Counted from the first letter of the stretch, positions 43,455 through 53,714 are shown. The stretch: DNA of 64,000 nt from Planktothrix rubescens CCAP 1459/22 (GCA_904830895.1 LR882958.1:3302001-3366000), one strand, 5' to 3'. Notes: generated by a model not told the origin, from the letters alone. Numbers and translations are program-made.

Positions 43455-45956
43455 TTAGGATTGAAGTTTGGCTTTCGGACGCAAAAACTTAATAACTGCA
43501 TATAAATCCGGGTCGGTTTTGGCTTCCTCTCGATAACGGGCACTCAGATCAATTGCTTGCTCTAAATTTTCAACGGCTAATTCCGTTTGACGTTGTTGAG
43601 CATAAATAATTGCTTTATTATAATAAGCATCGGCATAATCGGGTTTTAAAGTTAACGTCCGATCTAAACTTTCTAGGGCTTCTTTTCCCCGTTTTAACTT
43701 AATTAAAACATAACCGCGATAATTCCAGGCTTTAGAATTATCCGGGTCAAATTCAATCGCCTGATCAAAAGATGTTGCCGCATCTTGATATCTTTCAATT
43801 GCTTGTAATGCCATACCTCGATTTAACCAAGCCACACTATCTTCTGGTTTGGCTTTCACCGCCTGATCAAAGGCTTCAAAGGCGTCTTGATGTTTTTGTA
43901 ATTTGCCATAGGCTACACCTAAATCTACCCAGGCTTGGTGATAATCTGGTTTAATTTCTAGGGCTTTTTTATAGGATGCGATCGCCTCATTTTGACGTTT
44001 TAATCGACTTAATGCCATGCCTCGATTTAGCCAAGATCGGTAATCATTGGGTTGCAATTCTACTACTTGATGAAAGGTAGCTAAAGCATCTTCATAACGG
44101 CCTTCAGCAAACAATAAATTCCCCCGTTGCACATAATCATCAACATTTAAAAATAACTCCGGTTTATTGGATTTTAACCGATCTAATTGTTCGGAAATGG
44201 TGTCAATTTTCTGGATCATTTCTGAAACCGCCGATTCCATTAAATCCGTTGGCGAAACGGCTAATAACTGTTGGAGAATTTCATCTTTTTTCACCAAAGC
44301 TTCCGACTGCATTGCCACTAATTCTTGAAAAATCCCCGCTTTTTGAGCATTAGCATCCGCTTGAACTTCTGTGATCTGTTCCGTTAACATTAAATCAAAT
44401 TTATCTAATTTATTAAAAGTAGAATCCTTGCGGGTTTGTAAATCTCCTCTTAACTGTTCAATTACCCCAGTTACATCTTGATCAAACTTCTCTAACCGTT
44501 GGACAATTCGTTCTTTTTGGGTTTTCCATCCGGTTTGACTATCAGCAATAATGGTAGCATATTCCGCTTCTAATTGTTGTAATCTTTGTAACTTTTCATC
44601 GACTTGAATCTGTAATTGTTGTTGATAGGTTGCTAGTTGGGTTTCTGCTTGCTGTTCCAACTGTTGAATGCGTTGGAGTTTCTGCTCCATTTGTCCTTGA
44701 ATTCTGCCTTGGGATTCGGAGAGTTGAGTCACCGCATCCTTGCCAAATTTCTCTAAATTTTTCAGGGCTAAATCAATTTGTTCTTGAGCTTTTTGTTCCG
44801 ATTTAATTCTAATTTCTTCTAGTTGCGGAGCGAAATCCGTTTCATAACGTTCTAAACGAGCAAAGACCCGATCTTTTTGGGTTTCTGCCTGTTTTTGTAG
44901 TTGGGATAACTCCTGAGCTAATTCAGTTTCAATTTGTTGTAAATTCTTGCCCACGGTATTTTTTTGACCTTCGACATCGGTTTGCCAACCGGATACGGTG
45001 GTTTTAAATTCTGTACCCACCTGTTCAAGAGTTTTGAATAGGCGATCGCGTTGATTTTGAACTTGAATTTGTAACTCGGATAATTGATTAGTTAAAGTGG
45101 CTTCTGATTGTTTGAAATTCTCTAAAACCGTATTTTTTTGACCATCCACATCCGCCTGCAACCCGGCGACATGATTCGCGTAATTTGTTCCCAGTTTATC
45201 TAAGTTTTGTAAGATTAAATCCTGTTGATTACTAGCGCGATTTTGTAAATCTGCCAATTGTTTAGAAAACTCAATTTCTAAGCGATTAATTTCCTGGGTA
45301 ACTTCTTGAGTTTCCTGTTGAAAATTTTGTAATGCTCCTTGACGAACTTGGGATAATTCAGTTAACCATTCCCCAATTTGATTGCGATGGGTTCCTAATT
45401 CATCCTGAAAATCATCCGCTTCTGCATTCAGGTCTTGAGCAATTTTATCGGTTTCCCGAATCACCGCTTGCATTTGTTGATTAGCGACGGCAATTTTTCC
45501 TTCTAAATCCCCTAATTCATTCAGATGATTTTTAACAATAACGGTTACTTCTCGGACAACGGAACGCCGTAATAACCATAATCCCACTAAGGTTGCTGCT
45601 AATAGAATTCCTAACAATCCTAATAGGAGATTAAACAGGGTCATTGTCTGTTTAAAGGTGCGTTGAGCTTCCGCTTGAACTTGTTCCTGTAAAAGCTGCT
45701 GTTGTCGCAGTTGTTCCAGTTCCAGCCGCTCCTTGGGGGATAGGGTTTTTGTCGGAGTGCTGGGTTTCGGTTCTGGAGACTTGGGGGACTGAGCCATGCT
45801 GACTCCCGCCGAAAGTAATACTAAAGTCAGAATCACGCTGCTGCGGGATATCCAGGCCAAAAAATTCAGGCGTCGATCCGAGATCACACCAGCATCAGTC
45901 CGTTGATAATTTTGCATGAATAGCTTTGTCTGCTTAACCAAGTCCGAGTTCTCCAA
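43455..45956 (-). CDS. Membrane-anchored coiled-coil protein with C-terminal TPRs
   Basis: The product is 833 residues. Two hydrophobic stretches lie at 30-55 (SSVILTLVLLSAGVSMAQ) and 107-130 (LFNLLLGLLGILLAATLVGL). Residues 135-590 form a very long coiled coil rich in Gln and Glu with repeats such as LQADVDGQKNTVLENFKQ and WQTDVEGQKNTVGKNLQQ. Six or so TPRs follow (YEDALATFHQVVELQPNDYR). It may be a membrane scaffold; no precise function. Confidence 0.7.
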   Translation of the reverse strand: MENSDLVKQTKLFMQNYQRTDAGVISDRRLNFLAWISRSSVILTLVLLSAGVSMAQSPKSPEPKPSTPTKTLSPKERLELEQLRQQQLLQEQVQAEAQRTFKQTMTLFNLLLGLLGILLAATLVGLWLLRRSVVREVTVIVKNHLNELGDLEGKIAVANQQMQAVIRETDKIAQDLNAEADDFQDELGTHRNQIGEWLTELSQVRQGALQNFQQETQEVTQEINRLEIEFSKQLADLQNRASNQQDLILQNLDKLGTNYANHVAGLQADVDGQKNTVLENFKQSEATLTNQLSELQIQVQNQRDRLFKTLEQVGTEFKTTVSGWQTDVEGQKNTVGKNLQQIETELAQELSQLQKQAETQKDRVFARLERYETDFAPQLEEIRIKSEQKAQEQIDLALKNLEKFGKDAVTQLSESQGRIQGQMEQKLQRIQQLEQQAETQLATYQQQLQIQVDEKLQRLQQLEAEYATIIADSQTGWKTQKERIVQRLEKFDQDVTGVIEQLRGDLQTRKDSTFNKLDKFDLMLTEQITEVQADANAQKAGIFQELVAMQSEALVKKDEILQQLLAVSPTDLMESAVSEMIQKIDTISEQLDRLKSNKPELFLNVDDYVQRGNLLFAEGRYEDALATFHQVVELQPNDYRSWLNRGMALSRLKRQNEAIASYKKALEIKPDYHQAWVDLGVAYGKLQKHQDAFEAFDQAVKAKPEDSVAWLNRGMALQAIERYQDAATSFDQAIEFDPDNSKAWNYRGYVLIKLKRGKEALESLDRTLTLKPDYADAYYNKAIIYAQQRQTELAVENLEQAIDLSARYREEAKTDPDLYAVIKFLRPKAKLQS

Positions 45957-46116
45957 CCCATCCCCTATAGTTTACCCTAAATCCAAGCGATCGGATTCTT
46001 AATCAATTACCTGATTCCCCGATCAATGAAAACTAATTTCCAATCTGGGACTGACCTAATAATTGATCTGATTAGGGTAACAATTGCGGTAAAATCATCA
46101 AAATTCTAGGGTAAAA

Positions 46117-47301
46117 ATGATGATTTTTAAGAGTCGATGGATGACTTTAATCTTAACCAGTAGTTTGTTTATTTTTAGCGGGGGATGTAGTAACACAAAC
46201 CCGACAAAAACAGCAGAAGTCGCCGCAGAAATTATCAAACCTCAACCCCCCAAACCCCAATCTTATACAAAAGAAGCAGAATTAATCGCCGTGGGGGATA
46301 TTATGATGCACGGAGCTCAAATTAAATCCGGTTATAACCCAACTACAAAAACCTATAATTATGATAATTTTTTTAAAGAAGTTAAAGGAATTTTATCATC
46401 AGGAGATTGGGTGATTGGCAACTTAGAAACTACCCTATCAGGCCCGGAAACTGGATATACAGGATATCCTTTATTTAATGCTCCAGATTCTTTAGCAGAT
46501 GCGATTACTAAAGCCGGATTTAATATTATCTCAACTACAAATAATCATTCTTTGGATCGAGGAGAAAAAGGCGTTTTAAAAACCTTAGAAAATGTGAAAA
46601 AACGAGGTTTAATTTCCGTGGGAACGGCTGCCTCGGTTGAGGAAGCTGAAAAAATAGTTATTGTTGAAAAAAATAATATTTCCATGGCAATTTTGGCTTA
46701 TAGTTATGGTACTAATGGTATCCCGATTCCCAAGGGTAAAAATTATTTAGTCTCATTAATAGATGCTAAAAAAATCACCGAAGATATTACTAAAGCTCGT
46801 AAATTAGGGGTAGATGTGGTCACGGTTATTTTACATTTTGGTTCAGAATATCAACGTCAACCGAATACCGAACAAAAAACCTTAGTAAAACAGTTAGTTG
46901 ATGCTGGGGCTGATATTATTTTAGGGAGTCATCCCCATGTTGTGCAACCCTATCAAGTTTTTGAACAAACTGGGAAATTAGGAAAGTCTAAAAAAGCTGT
47001 AGTTATTTATTCTATGGGGAATTTTGTCTCTAATCAACGGGAAAAATATCGAGATTTAGGGACTATTTTTAAAGTGAATATTTTAAAGAATTTTCCTGAT
47101 AAAACCATTGAAATTAAAGACATTCAAACCCTACCCACTTGGGTACATCGCTATGATCAGAATGGGAAATATCAGTTTCGGATTCTACCCATAGCACAGG
47201 TATTAAAATCTGGCAAAGATCCCTTATTATCGGCGGGAGATTATCGACAGTTAGAAATTGACTTAAATAATATGAATCGTCATCTTAATTCTTTAAAGTA
47301 G
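46117..47301 (+). CDS. CapA family lipoprotein (poly-gamma-glutamate synthesis type)
   Basis: The product is 394 residues. MTLILTSSLFIFSGGCSNTN has a lipobox-like SGGC. The calcineurin-like fold follows: LIAVGDIMMHGAQIK, DWVIGNLETTLSGP, NIISTTNNHSLDRGEKG, VILHFGSEYQRQPN and GADIILGSHPHVVQP, all CapA signature metal-ligand segments. CapA proteins handle capsular polyglutamate or related peptides. A single gene. Confidence 0.88.
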   Translation: MMIFKSRWMTLILTSSLFIFSGGCSNTNPTKTAEVAAEIIKPQPPKPQSYTKEAELIAVGDIMMHGAQIKSGYNPTTKTYNYDNFFKEVKGILSSGDWVIGNLETTLSGPETGYTGYPLFNAPDSLADAITKAGFNIISTTNNHSLDRGEKGVLKTLENVKKRGLISVGTAASVEEAEKIVIVEKNNISMAILAYSYGTNGIPIPKGKNYLVSLIDAKKITEDITKARKLGVDVVTVILHFGSEYQRQPNTEQKTLVKQLVDAGADIILGSHPHVVQPYQVFEQTGKLGKSKKAVVIYSMGNFVSNQREKYRDLGTIFKVNILKNFPDKTIEIKDIQTLPTWVHRYDQNGKYQFRILPIAQVLKSGKDPLLSAGDYRQLEIDLNNMNRHLNSLK

Positions 47302-47309
47302 AGTATTCA

Positions 47310-47372
47310 AGAAACCGGGTTTCTAATTAAGATTAATTGTATCCGATCAATATTTGTTGAGAAACCCGGTTT
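47310..47372. terminator. Paired AGAAACC..GGTTTCT palindromes between convergent genes
   Basis: AGAAACCGGGTTTCT at 47310-47324 and GAGAAACCCGGTTT at 47359-47372 can each fold and can also pair with one another. They lie between capA (plus) and the RloB-like gene (minus), as a bidirectional terminator would. Confidence 0.5.
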
Positions 47373-48093
47373 ATGTCGTGCGATCGGGAGTGTAGTAATC
47401 AATCCACTCTCTTAACTTTTGGACAAGTAAATGAACTTTTGTACTGGGATTAGCTTGTATTGGTGCAACTCCCTTTTGGGCCTGTAAAAGAATTTCAGCC
47501 CGTTCAATTGCGTTTAATTCATTACCAAATTGGTTGATTTTTTCGACTATCTGTATATTACCATGATCGTATACGAAATTAGACTCATTGGGATTTTGCC
47601 TGATAAGTTCTCCTAGACGAGTGTAAATATCCGATCTAGGAATAGGAGGATGTGAAGGCACTTCTTCTAAGTGTAGTAAAAACCAAAGCTCAAAAGCTTC
47701 ATTACTATATGCGATTTCAAATTTATTTTGGTTTGCTATTTCAAATGCTTCGTCAAAATTCTTTCGTGTATTAACATTAAAATCTGCATCATCTTTATCA
47801 AAAACAACCCAAACAGCATCATCTCTGCCAAACTCTTTTTTAGATTCTGCTTCTAATTCAGCTTTTTCAATAATTGCTTGATTGACAACACCTAATGGTG
47901 ACAAACCTGTACCTACTGGTCTTAAATACAATGTACCATCAGGAAACAGATCAACAAATTGTTGAAAATATTCTGGCTCAGTTTTTTGATCTTCACAAAC
48001 AATTAAAAAAAAGTATTCGTAGCGCCGCACTCTTTTTGGACGTTCAATTGTTTCTTTAGTTGCCTTTTGTTTTAACTTACCTTTCCTTGCCAT
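47371..48093 (-). CDS. RloB-like protein
   Basis: The product is 240 residues. After a basic N-terminus (RKGKLKQKATKETIERPKRV), FFLIVCEDQKTEPEYFQQFV, DAVWVVFDKDDADF and NEAFELWFLLHLEEVP are the RloB family motifs and have a TOPRIM-like acidic pattern. RloB was named as a restriction-linked gene and now counts among phage-defence candidates. It starts 12 bp after the AAA ATPase gene and must be in its operon. Confidence 0.82.
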   Translation of the reverse strand: MARKGKLKQKATKETIERPKRVRRYEYFFLIVCEDQKTEPEYFQQFVDLFPDGTLYLRPVGTGLSPLGVVNQAIIEKAELEAESKKEFGRDDAVWVVFDKDDADFNVNTRKNFDEAFEIANQNKFEIAYSNEAFELWFLLHLEEVPSHPPIPRSDIYTRLGELIRQNPNESNFVYDHGNIQIVEKINQFGNELNAIERAEILLQAQKGVAPIQANPSTKVHLLVQKLREWIDYYTPDRTT

Positions 48094-48105
48094 TGCTTTT
48101 TATAA

Positions 48106-49410
48106 TTACACTAGATTAAAATTTCCTAAAACTGGAATTGCCCCATATCTACCTTCAAAATATCTTTTTTCTTTATCTGTATCGGGTCTTTCTTTTTCAG
48201 GTATTCCGTTTTTTTTATCCATATAAATAAAATCAGATAAAGAATAAAATTCCGTCGATTCCCAAGGATTTTTTTCAGTAAAATATATCTGATCTCTTCT
48301 CAAATTAGCATAAGACAATAAATTGGTATCATGGGTAGCAAAAATTAATTGAGCATGATTAGGGTTAGTCTTATTATTCAAAAACATATTGATTGTATGA
48401 AGCGTCATTATCGGATGCAATTTTCCTTCTATTTCGTCAATAATTAATATGCCTCCATTCATCAAAGTCCATAGTATGGGCCCACTTAAATGAAATACTT
48501 TTTGAGTTCCTGGGGATTCATTTTTATTCAATTCCCAAGCTATTGATTTTTGAGTTTCTTGGTATTGACTGTTATAAATACGATGTGTTGAATAGACAGT
48601 ATATTTTTTCGCTACGGTGAGTTCATTAATCAAAAAATTCTTAAATTCATCTGATATTTTTTCTGACAATTCTAATGGATCAAAATCTTGGTCTTGAACC
48701 TCTAAATCAATAATTCCAAAATTTAGGCTAGTAAAATATGCCTTAATTTTTTGACGATATTCTTGATCGTCCCAAAGACTAATGGTTTTGATTGCCTCAT
48801 GATCTGTATTTAATCCGTCGATGATTGTATATTTCTTAAACCAATGAAGAATATTTTTTGCTTCTTCAATATTTAATATATCGCAAGTTGATAAAAATAA
48901 TCCGTTGTCTCTTGTTGCTTCTATTGCGGCATCAATAATCGTTGAAGAAGCTTTTAAACCCGAAGAAACATCAATGATATCTTGGCTTCTTTGAAATAAT
49001 TTAACTTCTCTACCTATAGATTTTCTAAATAGCCATTCTGAAACTATTTCATTTTGGTTGAATTCAATTCCATATCTGTATCTATCTTCTGCAATTAAAA
49101 AAACAATTTCCAAAAAAGTAGGTTTATTAATCCAATCTTCTCTAAGTAAAAAAGGGTCGTATGGTAACTTTGTTGTTGAAGAGAAACGTGCAGAAAAATT
49201 AATTAATTTTCCTAATATACCCATTGCTTTCAACAGGTTGGATTTTCCACTAGCGTTAGCACCATATATAGCCACAGCATTTAAAGCCTGATGCTTTCCC
49301 CTTTGAATGATATTTTCATAATGCTCCTTTTGCTTTGGGGCAGGAACCAAGCTTAACACTTGTTCTTCACCAATTGATATGTAGTTAGCGACTCTAAATT
49401 CTATCAACAT
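48106..49410 (-). CDS. RloA/AAA15-like ATPase
   Basis: The product is 434 residues. LIEFRVANYISIGEEQVLSL opens the SMC-like ATPase; Walker A GANASGKS lies at 50-57; GGILIIDEIEGKLHP is Walker B; ATHDTNLLSYANLRRDQIYF is the H-loop part. No long coiled-coil is present. Such AAA15 ATPases pair with RloB or with TOPRIM/DUF4435 effectors in systems such as PARIS. It and RloB probably form a two-gene abortive infection module. Confidence 0.82.
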   Translation of the reverse strand: MLIEFRVANYISIGEEQVLSLVPAPKQKEHYENIIQRGKHQALNAVAIYGANASGKSNLLKAMGILGKLINFSARFSSTTKLPYDPFLLREDWINKPTFLEIVFLIAEDRYRYGIEFNQNEIVSEWLFRKSIGREVKLFQRSQDIIDVSSGLKASSTIIDAAIEATRDNGLFLSTCDILNIEEAKNILHWFKKYTIIDGLNTDHEAIKTISLWDDQEYRQKIKAYFTSLNFGIIDLEVQDQDFDPLELSEKISDEFKNFLINELTVAKKYTVYSTHRIYNSQYQETQKSIAWELNKNESPGTQKVFHLSGPILWTLMNGGILIIDEIEGKLHPIMTLHTINMFLNNKTNPNHAQLIFATHDTNLLSYANLRRDQIYFTEKNPWESTEFYSLSDFIYMDKKNGIPEKERPDTDKEKRYFEGRYGAIPVLGNFNLV

Positions 49411-49497
49411 TGCTTTTTTAGGGTTATTTTCGCAAAATCATACTGGTTCGATAATTTTAATATAACCAACCAGTATGATTTTGTCAATTAACCAGGA

Positions 49498-50901
49498 CTA
49501 CAGTTGTTTAACTTCCGAAACCAACTTAGCCACAACATCCTTGGCACTGCCAAACAACATCATGGTTTTATCCTTATAAAACAGTTCATTTTCTACCCCG
49601 GCAAACCCAGTGCTCATACCGCGTTTAATCACAATGGTATGTTTAGCTTTGTCCACATCCAAAATCGGCATCCCATAAATGGGGCTATTTTTATCTTCCC
49701 GTGCCGCCGGGTTCACCACATCATTGGCTCCGATAACTAACGCTACATCGGTTTGATCAAACTGCGGGTTAATGTCATCCATATCATATAATTGAGGATA
49801 GGGAACATTCGCCTCCGCTAATAGGACGTTCATGTGTCCGGGCATCCGTCCCGCCACCGGATGAATGGCATATTTGACATCCACCCCATTACTTTCCAAT
49901 TGATCCACCAACTCCTTAACACTATGCTGGGCCTGGGCTACAGCCATTCCATATCCAGGTACAATCACCACAGAACGGGCATATCCTAACATCATCGCCC
50001 CTTCTTCGGTGTCAATACTGCGAACCGTTTGATCCGTTGAACCACCGCTACTAACAGTCCCAGAACCACTTTCTCCCGTGCCAAATCCGGCAAATAGCAC
50101 GTTAGTTAAAGAACGGTTCATCGCCTTACACATAATCACCGTTAGGATAATCCCCGACGCCCCAACCAACGCCCCAGCAATGATTAACAGGTTGTTCATC
50201 ACCACAAACCCGGCTGCTGACGCTGCCAACCCCGAAAAGGAATTTAACAGAGAAATCACCACAGGCATATCGCCACCCCCGATGGGAATGACAAATAACA
50301 CCCCCAAAATTAGGGAAATGAACACTAACCCTAAAAATACCGACACATTAAAAGGAGTTAGGCAAATATAAACACTGCCGACTCCAAAAGCAACAAACAG
50401 CAGAATATTAAACTGTTGTTGCAGAGGAAATAAGATCGGAGAACCACTCATAATTCCCTGCAATTTGGCAAAGGCAATCATCGAACCTGTAAAGGTTATT
50501 CCTCCAATTAATACTCCTAAAATCGCAGTAATTGTTGTGCCTAAAGGGGGAGTTTCTGCTAGGGCTAAATAGCGCCAAAATTCTCCCACCGCCACCATTG
50601 AAGAAGCGGCACCCCCCAAACCGTTTAGTAAACCCACCATTTGGGGCATTTCTGTCATTTGAATTTTATAAGCCATCACTGCCCCAATGACCGAACCAAT
50701 CACTAAGGCAAGGATAACCCATTCATAGTTCAAAACCTGCCGATCTAACATCGTGGCAACAACAGCAATTAACATCCCAATGGCGGCCCATAAATTGCCA
50801 CTTCTAGCTGTTGCTGGAGATCCTAACTTTTTCAATCCAAAGAAAAAGAATGTGACAGCTACTAAATAGCTGAGTTGTATTCCCGTTAAGCGAATATCCA
50901 T
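49498..50901 (-). CDS. pntB: NAD(P) transhydrogenase beta subunit
   Basis: The product is 467 residues with about nine membrane helices in the first 270 (YLVAVTFFFFGLKKLGSPAT; GGITFTGSMIAFAKLQGIMS). The NADP-binding domain follows (VVIVPGYGMAVAQAQHSVKE, YAIHPVAGRMPGHMNVLLAE, VALVIGANDVVNPAAREDKN). It shifts hydride between NADH and NADP using the proton gradient. Its start shares one base with the pntA2 stop. Confidence 0.95.
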   Translation of the reverse strand: MDIRLTGIQLSYLVAVTFFFFGLKKLGSPATARSGNLWAAIGMLIAVVATMLDRQVLNYEWVILALVIGSVIGAVMAYKIQMTEMPQMVGLLNGLGGAASSMVAVGEFWRYLALAETPPLGTTITAILGVLIGGITFTGSMIAFAKLQGIMSGSPILFPLQQQFNILLFVAFGVGSVYICLTPFNVSVFLGLVFISLILGVLFVIPIGGGDMPVVISLLNSFSGLAASAAGFVVMNNLLIIAGALVGASGIILTVIMCKAMNRSLTNVLFAGFGTGESGSGTVSSGGSTDQTVRSIDTEEGAMMLGYARSVVIVPGYGMAVAQAQHSVKELVDQLESNGVDVKYAIHPVAGRMPGHMNVLLAEANVPYPQLYDMDDINPQFDQTDVALVIGANDVVNPAAREDKNSPIYGMPILDVDKAKHTIVIKRGMSTGFAGVENELFYKDKTMMLFGSAKDVVAKLVSEVKQL

Positions 50902-51197
50902 TAGGCTTTAACCTCTTTTTTCTTGAACATTTCCAGCATTCGATCTGTGACTAAAAAGCCACCGACAACGTTAATCATGGCGAGAATAATTGCAATAAAT
51001 CCCAGAATAACGGTGACATTCCAATCGCGATCGCCAGCAATAATTAACGCTCCTAAAACGGAAATTCCTGAAATCGCATTTGCCCCAGACATCAGGGGAG
51101 TATGCAAAGTTGGCGGAACTTTCGTAATCACTTCAAACCCCGCAAATGTTGCTAAAACAAACACAAACAATGCGGAAATTAATGTTTCTGCGGTCAT
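50901..51197 (-). CDS. NAD(P) transhydrogenase alpha-2 (membrane) subunit
   Basis: The product is 98 residues with three helices (LISALFVFVLATFAGFEVIT, SGISVLGALIIAGD, VTVILGFIAIILAMINVVGG). The VPPTLHTPLMSGANAISG segment is the family signature. The alpha chain is split into two genes, as in most cyanobacteria and Rhodospirillum. It lies 27 bp after pntA1 and overlaps pntB by one base. Confidence 0.93.
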   Translation of the reverse strand: MTAETLISALFVFVLATFAGFEVITKVPPTLHTPLMSGANAISGISVLGALIIAGDRDWNVTVILGFIAIILAMINVVGGFLVTDRMLEMFKKKEVKA

Positions 51198-51224
51198 ATA
51201 ATTTTAGATTTAGAGATTGTGAAC

Positions 51225-52382
51225 TTAACCAGAAATCGAGACTTGTTGACTATTTGCGCTTAAAGCATCTTTAACCCGCCCGGAACGAATTTCACCATTA
51301 TGGGTTACACAAGATCCATCGAGAATATCATCACTAAAATTAATCTCCAATTGCTTATCTTTATTAATCATTAATCCCAATAAAGCCGAAATGTTTTTCG
51401 CATAAACTTCACTGGCATGAATGGGCATGGAAGCAGGTAAATTAATCGGCCCAATAATCGTCACACCATGTTTAACCACATCTTTTCCGGCTTCGCTGCA
51501 TTCACAATTTCCCCCCTGTTCGGCAGCCAGATCGACGATCACCGAACCGGGTTTCATTTGGGCTACCATATCCTCCGTGACTAACACCGGGGCTTTTCTC
51601 CCCGGAACTTGGGCCGTTGTCACCACCACATCAGAAGCCGCGACGTGCTGCGTCAGGACTTCCCGGGTGCGTTCCTTGGCTTTTTCGGAAATTTCCTTAG
51701 CATAACCCCCCTCGGCCACGGTATCTTCCTCTAGGGACACATCTACAAACTTAGCCCCCAAACTTTGTACCTGTTCTTTAACTTCGGGACGAATATCAAA
51801 CCCTTCGACGATAGCACCCAGACGTCGGGCCGTGGCGATCGCTTGTAACCCAGCGACTCCAGCCCCCAAAATTAACACCTTGGCGGGACGAATGGTTCCC
51901 GCGGCCGTGGTTAACATCGGAAAATATTTCGGTAAGGCTGCTGCGGCAATTAATACCGCCTTATATCCGGCCAAGTTTGCTTGGGAGGATAGGGCATCCA
52001 TGCTTTGGGCGCGACTGGTACGCGGGATCAATTCCATACTAAAGGCGGTCACGTTCTGCGCCGCCAGTTTCTGGACTAATTCTGGGTTTCCCAAGGGGTT
52101 TAAAAAGGTAATTAAAACCCCTCCAGACTTGAGTTGAGAGACTTCAGAGTCCTCTAATACCCCGACTTTCAGCAGGACATCCACTTCGCCCCAAAGTGTC
52201 CCCTGATCAACGATTTTCGCCCCAACCTGTTCATAAGTTGCATCGGAAAAACAGGCCCGTTCCCCGGCCCCTGTCTCCACCCATACTTCCACACCCTGTT
52301 TAACCAAACGGGCGACAACATCAGGGATGAGGGCCACTCGCCGTTCATCTACCTGAATCTCTTTAGCAATGCCAATTTTCAT
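51225..52382 (-). CDS. pntA: NAD(P) transhydrogenase alpha-1 (NAD-binding) subunit
   Basis: The product is 385 residues. MKIGIAKEIQVDERRVALIP and the Rossmann motif LILGAGVAGLQAIATARRLG, then EEDTVAEGGYAKEIS and SVIVDLAAEQGGNCECSEAG are hallmark segments shared with alanine dehydrogenases. The split gene structure confirms the transhydrogenase role. It is first in the three-gene operon. The region 52383-52610 upstream has AACAGTTAA-type short repeats and shows no gene. Confidence 0.93.
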   Translation of the reverse strand: MKIGIAKEIQVDERRVALIPDVVARLVKQGVEVWVETGAGERACFSDATYEQVGAKIVDQGTLWGEVDVLLKVGVLEDSEVSQLKSGGVLITFLNPLGNPELVQKLAAQNVTAFSMELIPRTSRAQSMDALSSQANLAGYKAVLIAAAALPKYFPMLTTAAGTIRPAKVLILGAGVAGLQAIATARRLGAIVEGFDIRPEVKEQVQSLGAKFVDVSLEEDTVAEGGYAKEISEKAKERTREVLTQHVAASDVVVTTAQVPGRKAPVLVTEDMVAQMKPGSVIVDLAAEQGGNCECSEAGKDVVKHGVTIIGPINLPASMPIHASEVYAKNISALLGLMINKDKQLEINFSDDILDGSCVTHNGEIRSGRVKDALSANSQQVSISG

Positions 52383-52610
52383 AAATCTCCTGATAATTTG
52401 TTCACAGTTAACAGTTAACGATTAACAGTTATGTTGTTTCCTCCGCTTAGGCAAGTTAATGCAATATTGGTCAATCCCGATAACATGAACAAGATCGTGT
52501 TATATTATATGCGAGGTTTTGGAAATTCGATAAGATTCCAGACATACAAGTTTAGGTTATATCTTAATACAGATAAACAAATATCCCTAAGAAAAAAGGA
52601 ACTAATGTGA

Positions 52611-53156
52611 TTAATCAAATTTAATATTTACATTTGGTATATTATTTTGCCTAATCCATTCTGTCATTAAATAAGGATGTACAATATGCAGAGATTTACC
52701 CGAATTAGAGTAAATTAAATGTTTCTCCACTTCGATAATATGTGTATCTTTAGATAAAAAGTCCTTAAGATTTTTTGTTACTAACACAGAAGCATTACCA
52801 GCCAAGGCTGTTTCAAGAACATGACGATCTTCAACATCACGTAATGGAATAACGCCAGTTCCTCCTAAAGTTAACTGAGGGCCACCTATTATTCCGGCTT
52901 CTGCATAAGCCTGGATTGTCCGAACGTAATCTTGTGCTGTAGATTCTGAAACACCCATTTTATTGACTAATACCAAATATAGACGATCTAGCATCTCATA
53001 GGAGATAATAAGTTGAACACAACCCAACTCGCAGATTCCTTCTTGAACAACGTTAACTAAAAATTGGCACGCTGTATTTTGCCAGCCTTTCTTATTAGCA
53101 AGCATAACAGCACACCAAATATTGAGGTCAAGGCATAATCGTAGTATGTTATTCAT
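52611..53156 (-). CDS. PIN-domain toxin
   Basis: The product is 181 residues. LRLCLDLNIWCAVMLANKKG carries the first Asp; IPLRDVEDRHVLETALAGNA carries further acidic residues; SVLVTKNLKDFLSKDTHIIE carries the last. These fit the COG1569-type PIN family. It follows the gene at 53166 with a 9-bp gap, so the two form a toxin-antitoxin-like operon. Confidence 0.7.
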   Translation of the reverse strand: MNNILRLCLDLNIWCAVMLANKKGWQNTACQFLVNVVQEGICELGCVQLIISYEMLDRLYLVLVNKMGVSESTAQDYVRTIQAYAEAGIIGGPQLTLGGTGVIPLRDVEDRHVLETALAGNASVLVTKNLKDFLSKDTHIIEVEKHLIYSNSGKSLHIVHPYLMTEWIRQNNIPNVNIKFD

Positions 53157-53165
53157 AAAAATTGA

Positions 53166-53714
53166 TTAGCAAGTCAGAGAAACTGCTAGAGATAAAAGTT
53201 CATCTTCAGTTTCAATTTCTTCTAGTGTTTCTACTTTCATTTCTTCCATAACTAATTGATTGGCTTTTTCATATTCAAGATTTAGCAATTGGCGAGTAAA
53301 ATCTTTTGTTGATTTTACTTCAAAATCAGAACTTTCTGAAAGAGAATTAAGACCTAACATGGCTAAAGACAATAAAATTTCTAAGGCTTTTTTGTTGCCA
53401 TTTAAAGATTCATAAAGCATTAGACTGTTAAAGTCTTCTAAGCTAATAGTTGATAGTAAAAAAAATTTTTCTTGATTTGTAATATTGAAATTTATTTCTA
53501 TTTTTTCGATCTCATTTTTGAAACCAAGTTTTTCTAATTCTCTGAGTTGATCATTGTTAAAATTTTTCTCATTCAGCCAAGATATTTTATATTCTAAATC
53601 TTGATTACCTTTCAGACCTCCAATGCGAAAAGTGCCATTGGGCATTTCATAAAAATCAATCCCCAAGGATTTTAAAGAGGCAATTGTTTCTTGTTTTGCT
53701 TTAACAATATCCAT
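53166..53714 (-). CDS. Hypothetical partner of the PIN toxin
   Basis: The product is 182 residues. IVKAKQETIASLKSLGIDFY then EMPNGTFRIGGLKGNQDL precede a helical part (FFLLSTISLEDFNSLMLYES) and an acidic tail (EEMKVETLEEIETEDELLSL). No DNA-binding motif was recognised. Its place directly before the PIN gene suggests an antitoxin, longer than usual. Confidence 0.5.
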   Translation of the reverse strand: MDIVKAKQETIASLKSLGIDFYEMPNGTFRIGGLKGNQDLEYKISWLNEKNFNNDQLRELEKLGFKNEIEKIEINFNITNQEKFFLLSTISLEDFNSLMLYESLNGNKKALEILLSLAMLGLNSLSESSDFEVKSTKDFTRQLLNLEYEKANQLVMEEMKVETLEEIETEDELLSLAVSLTC

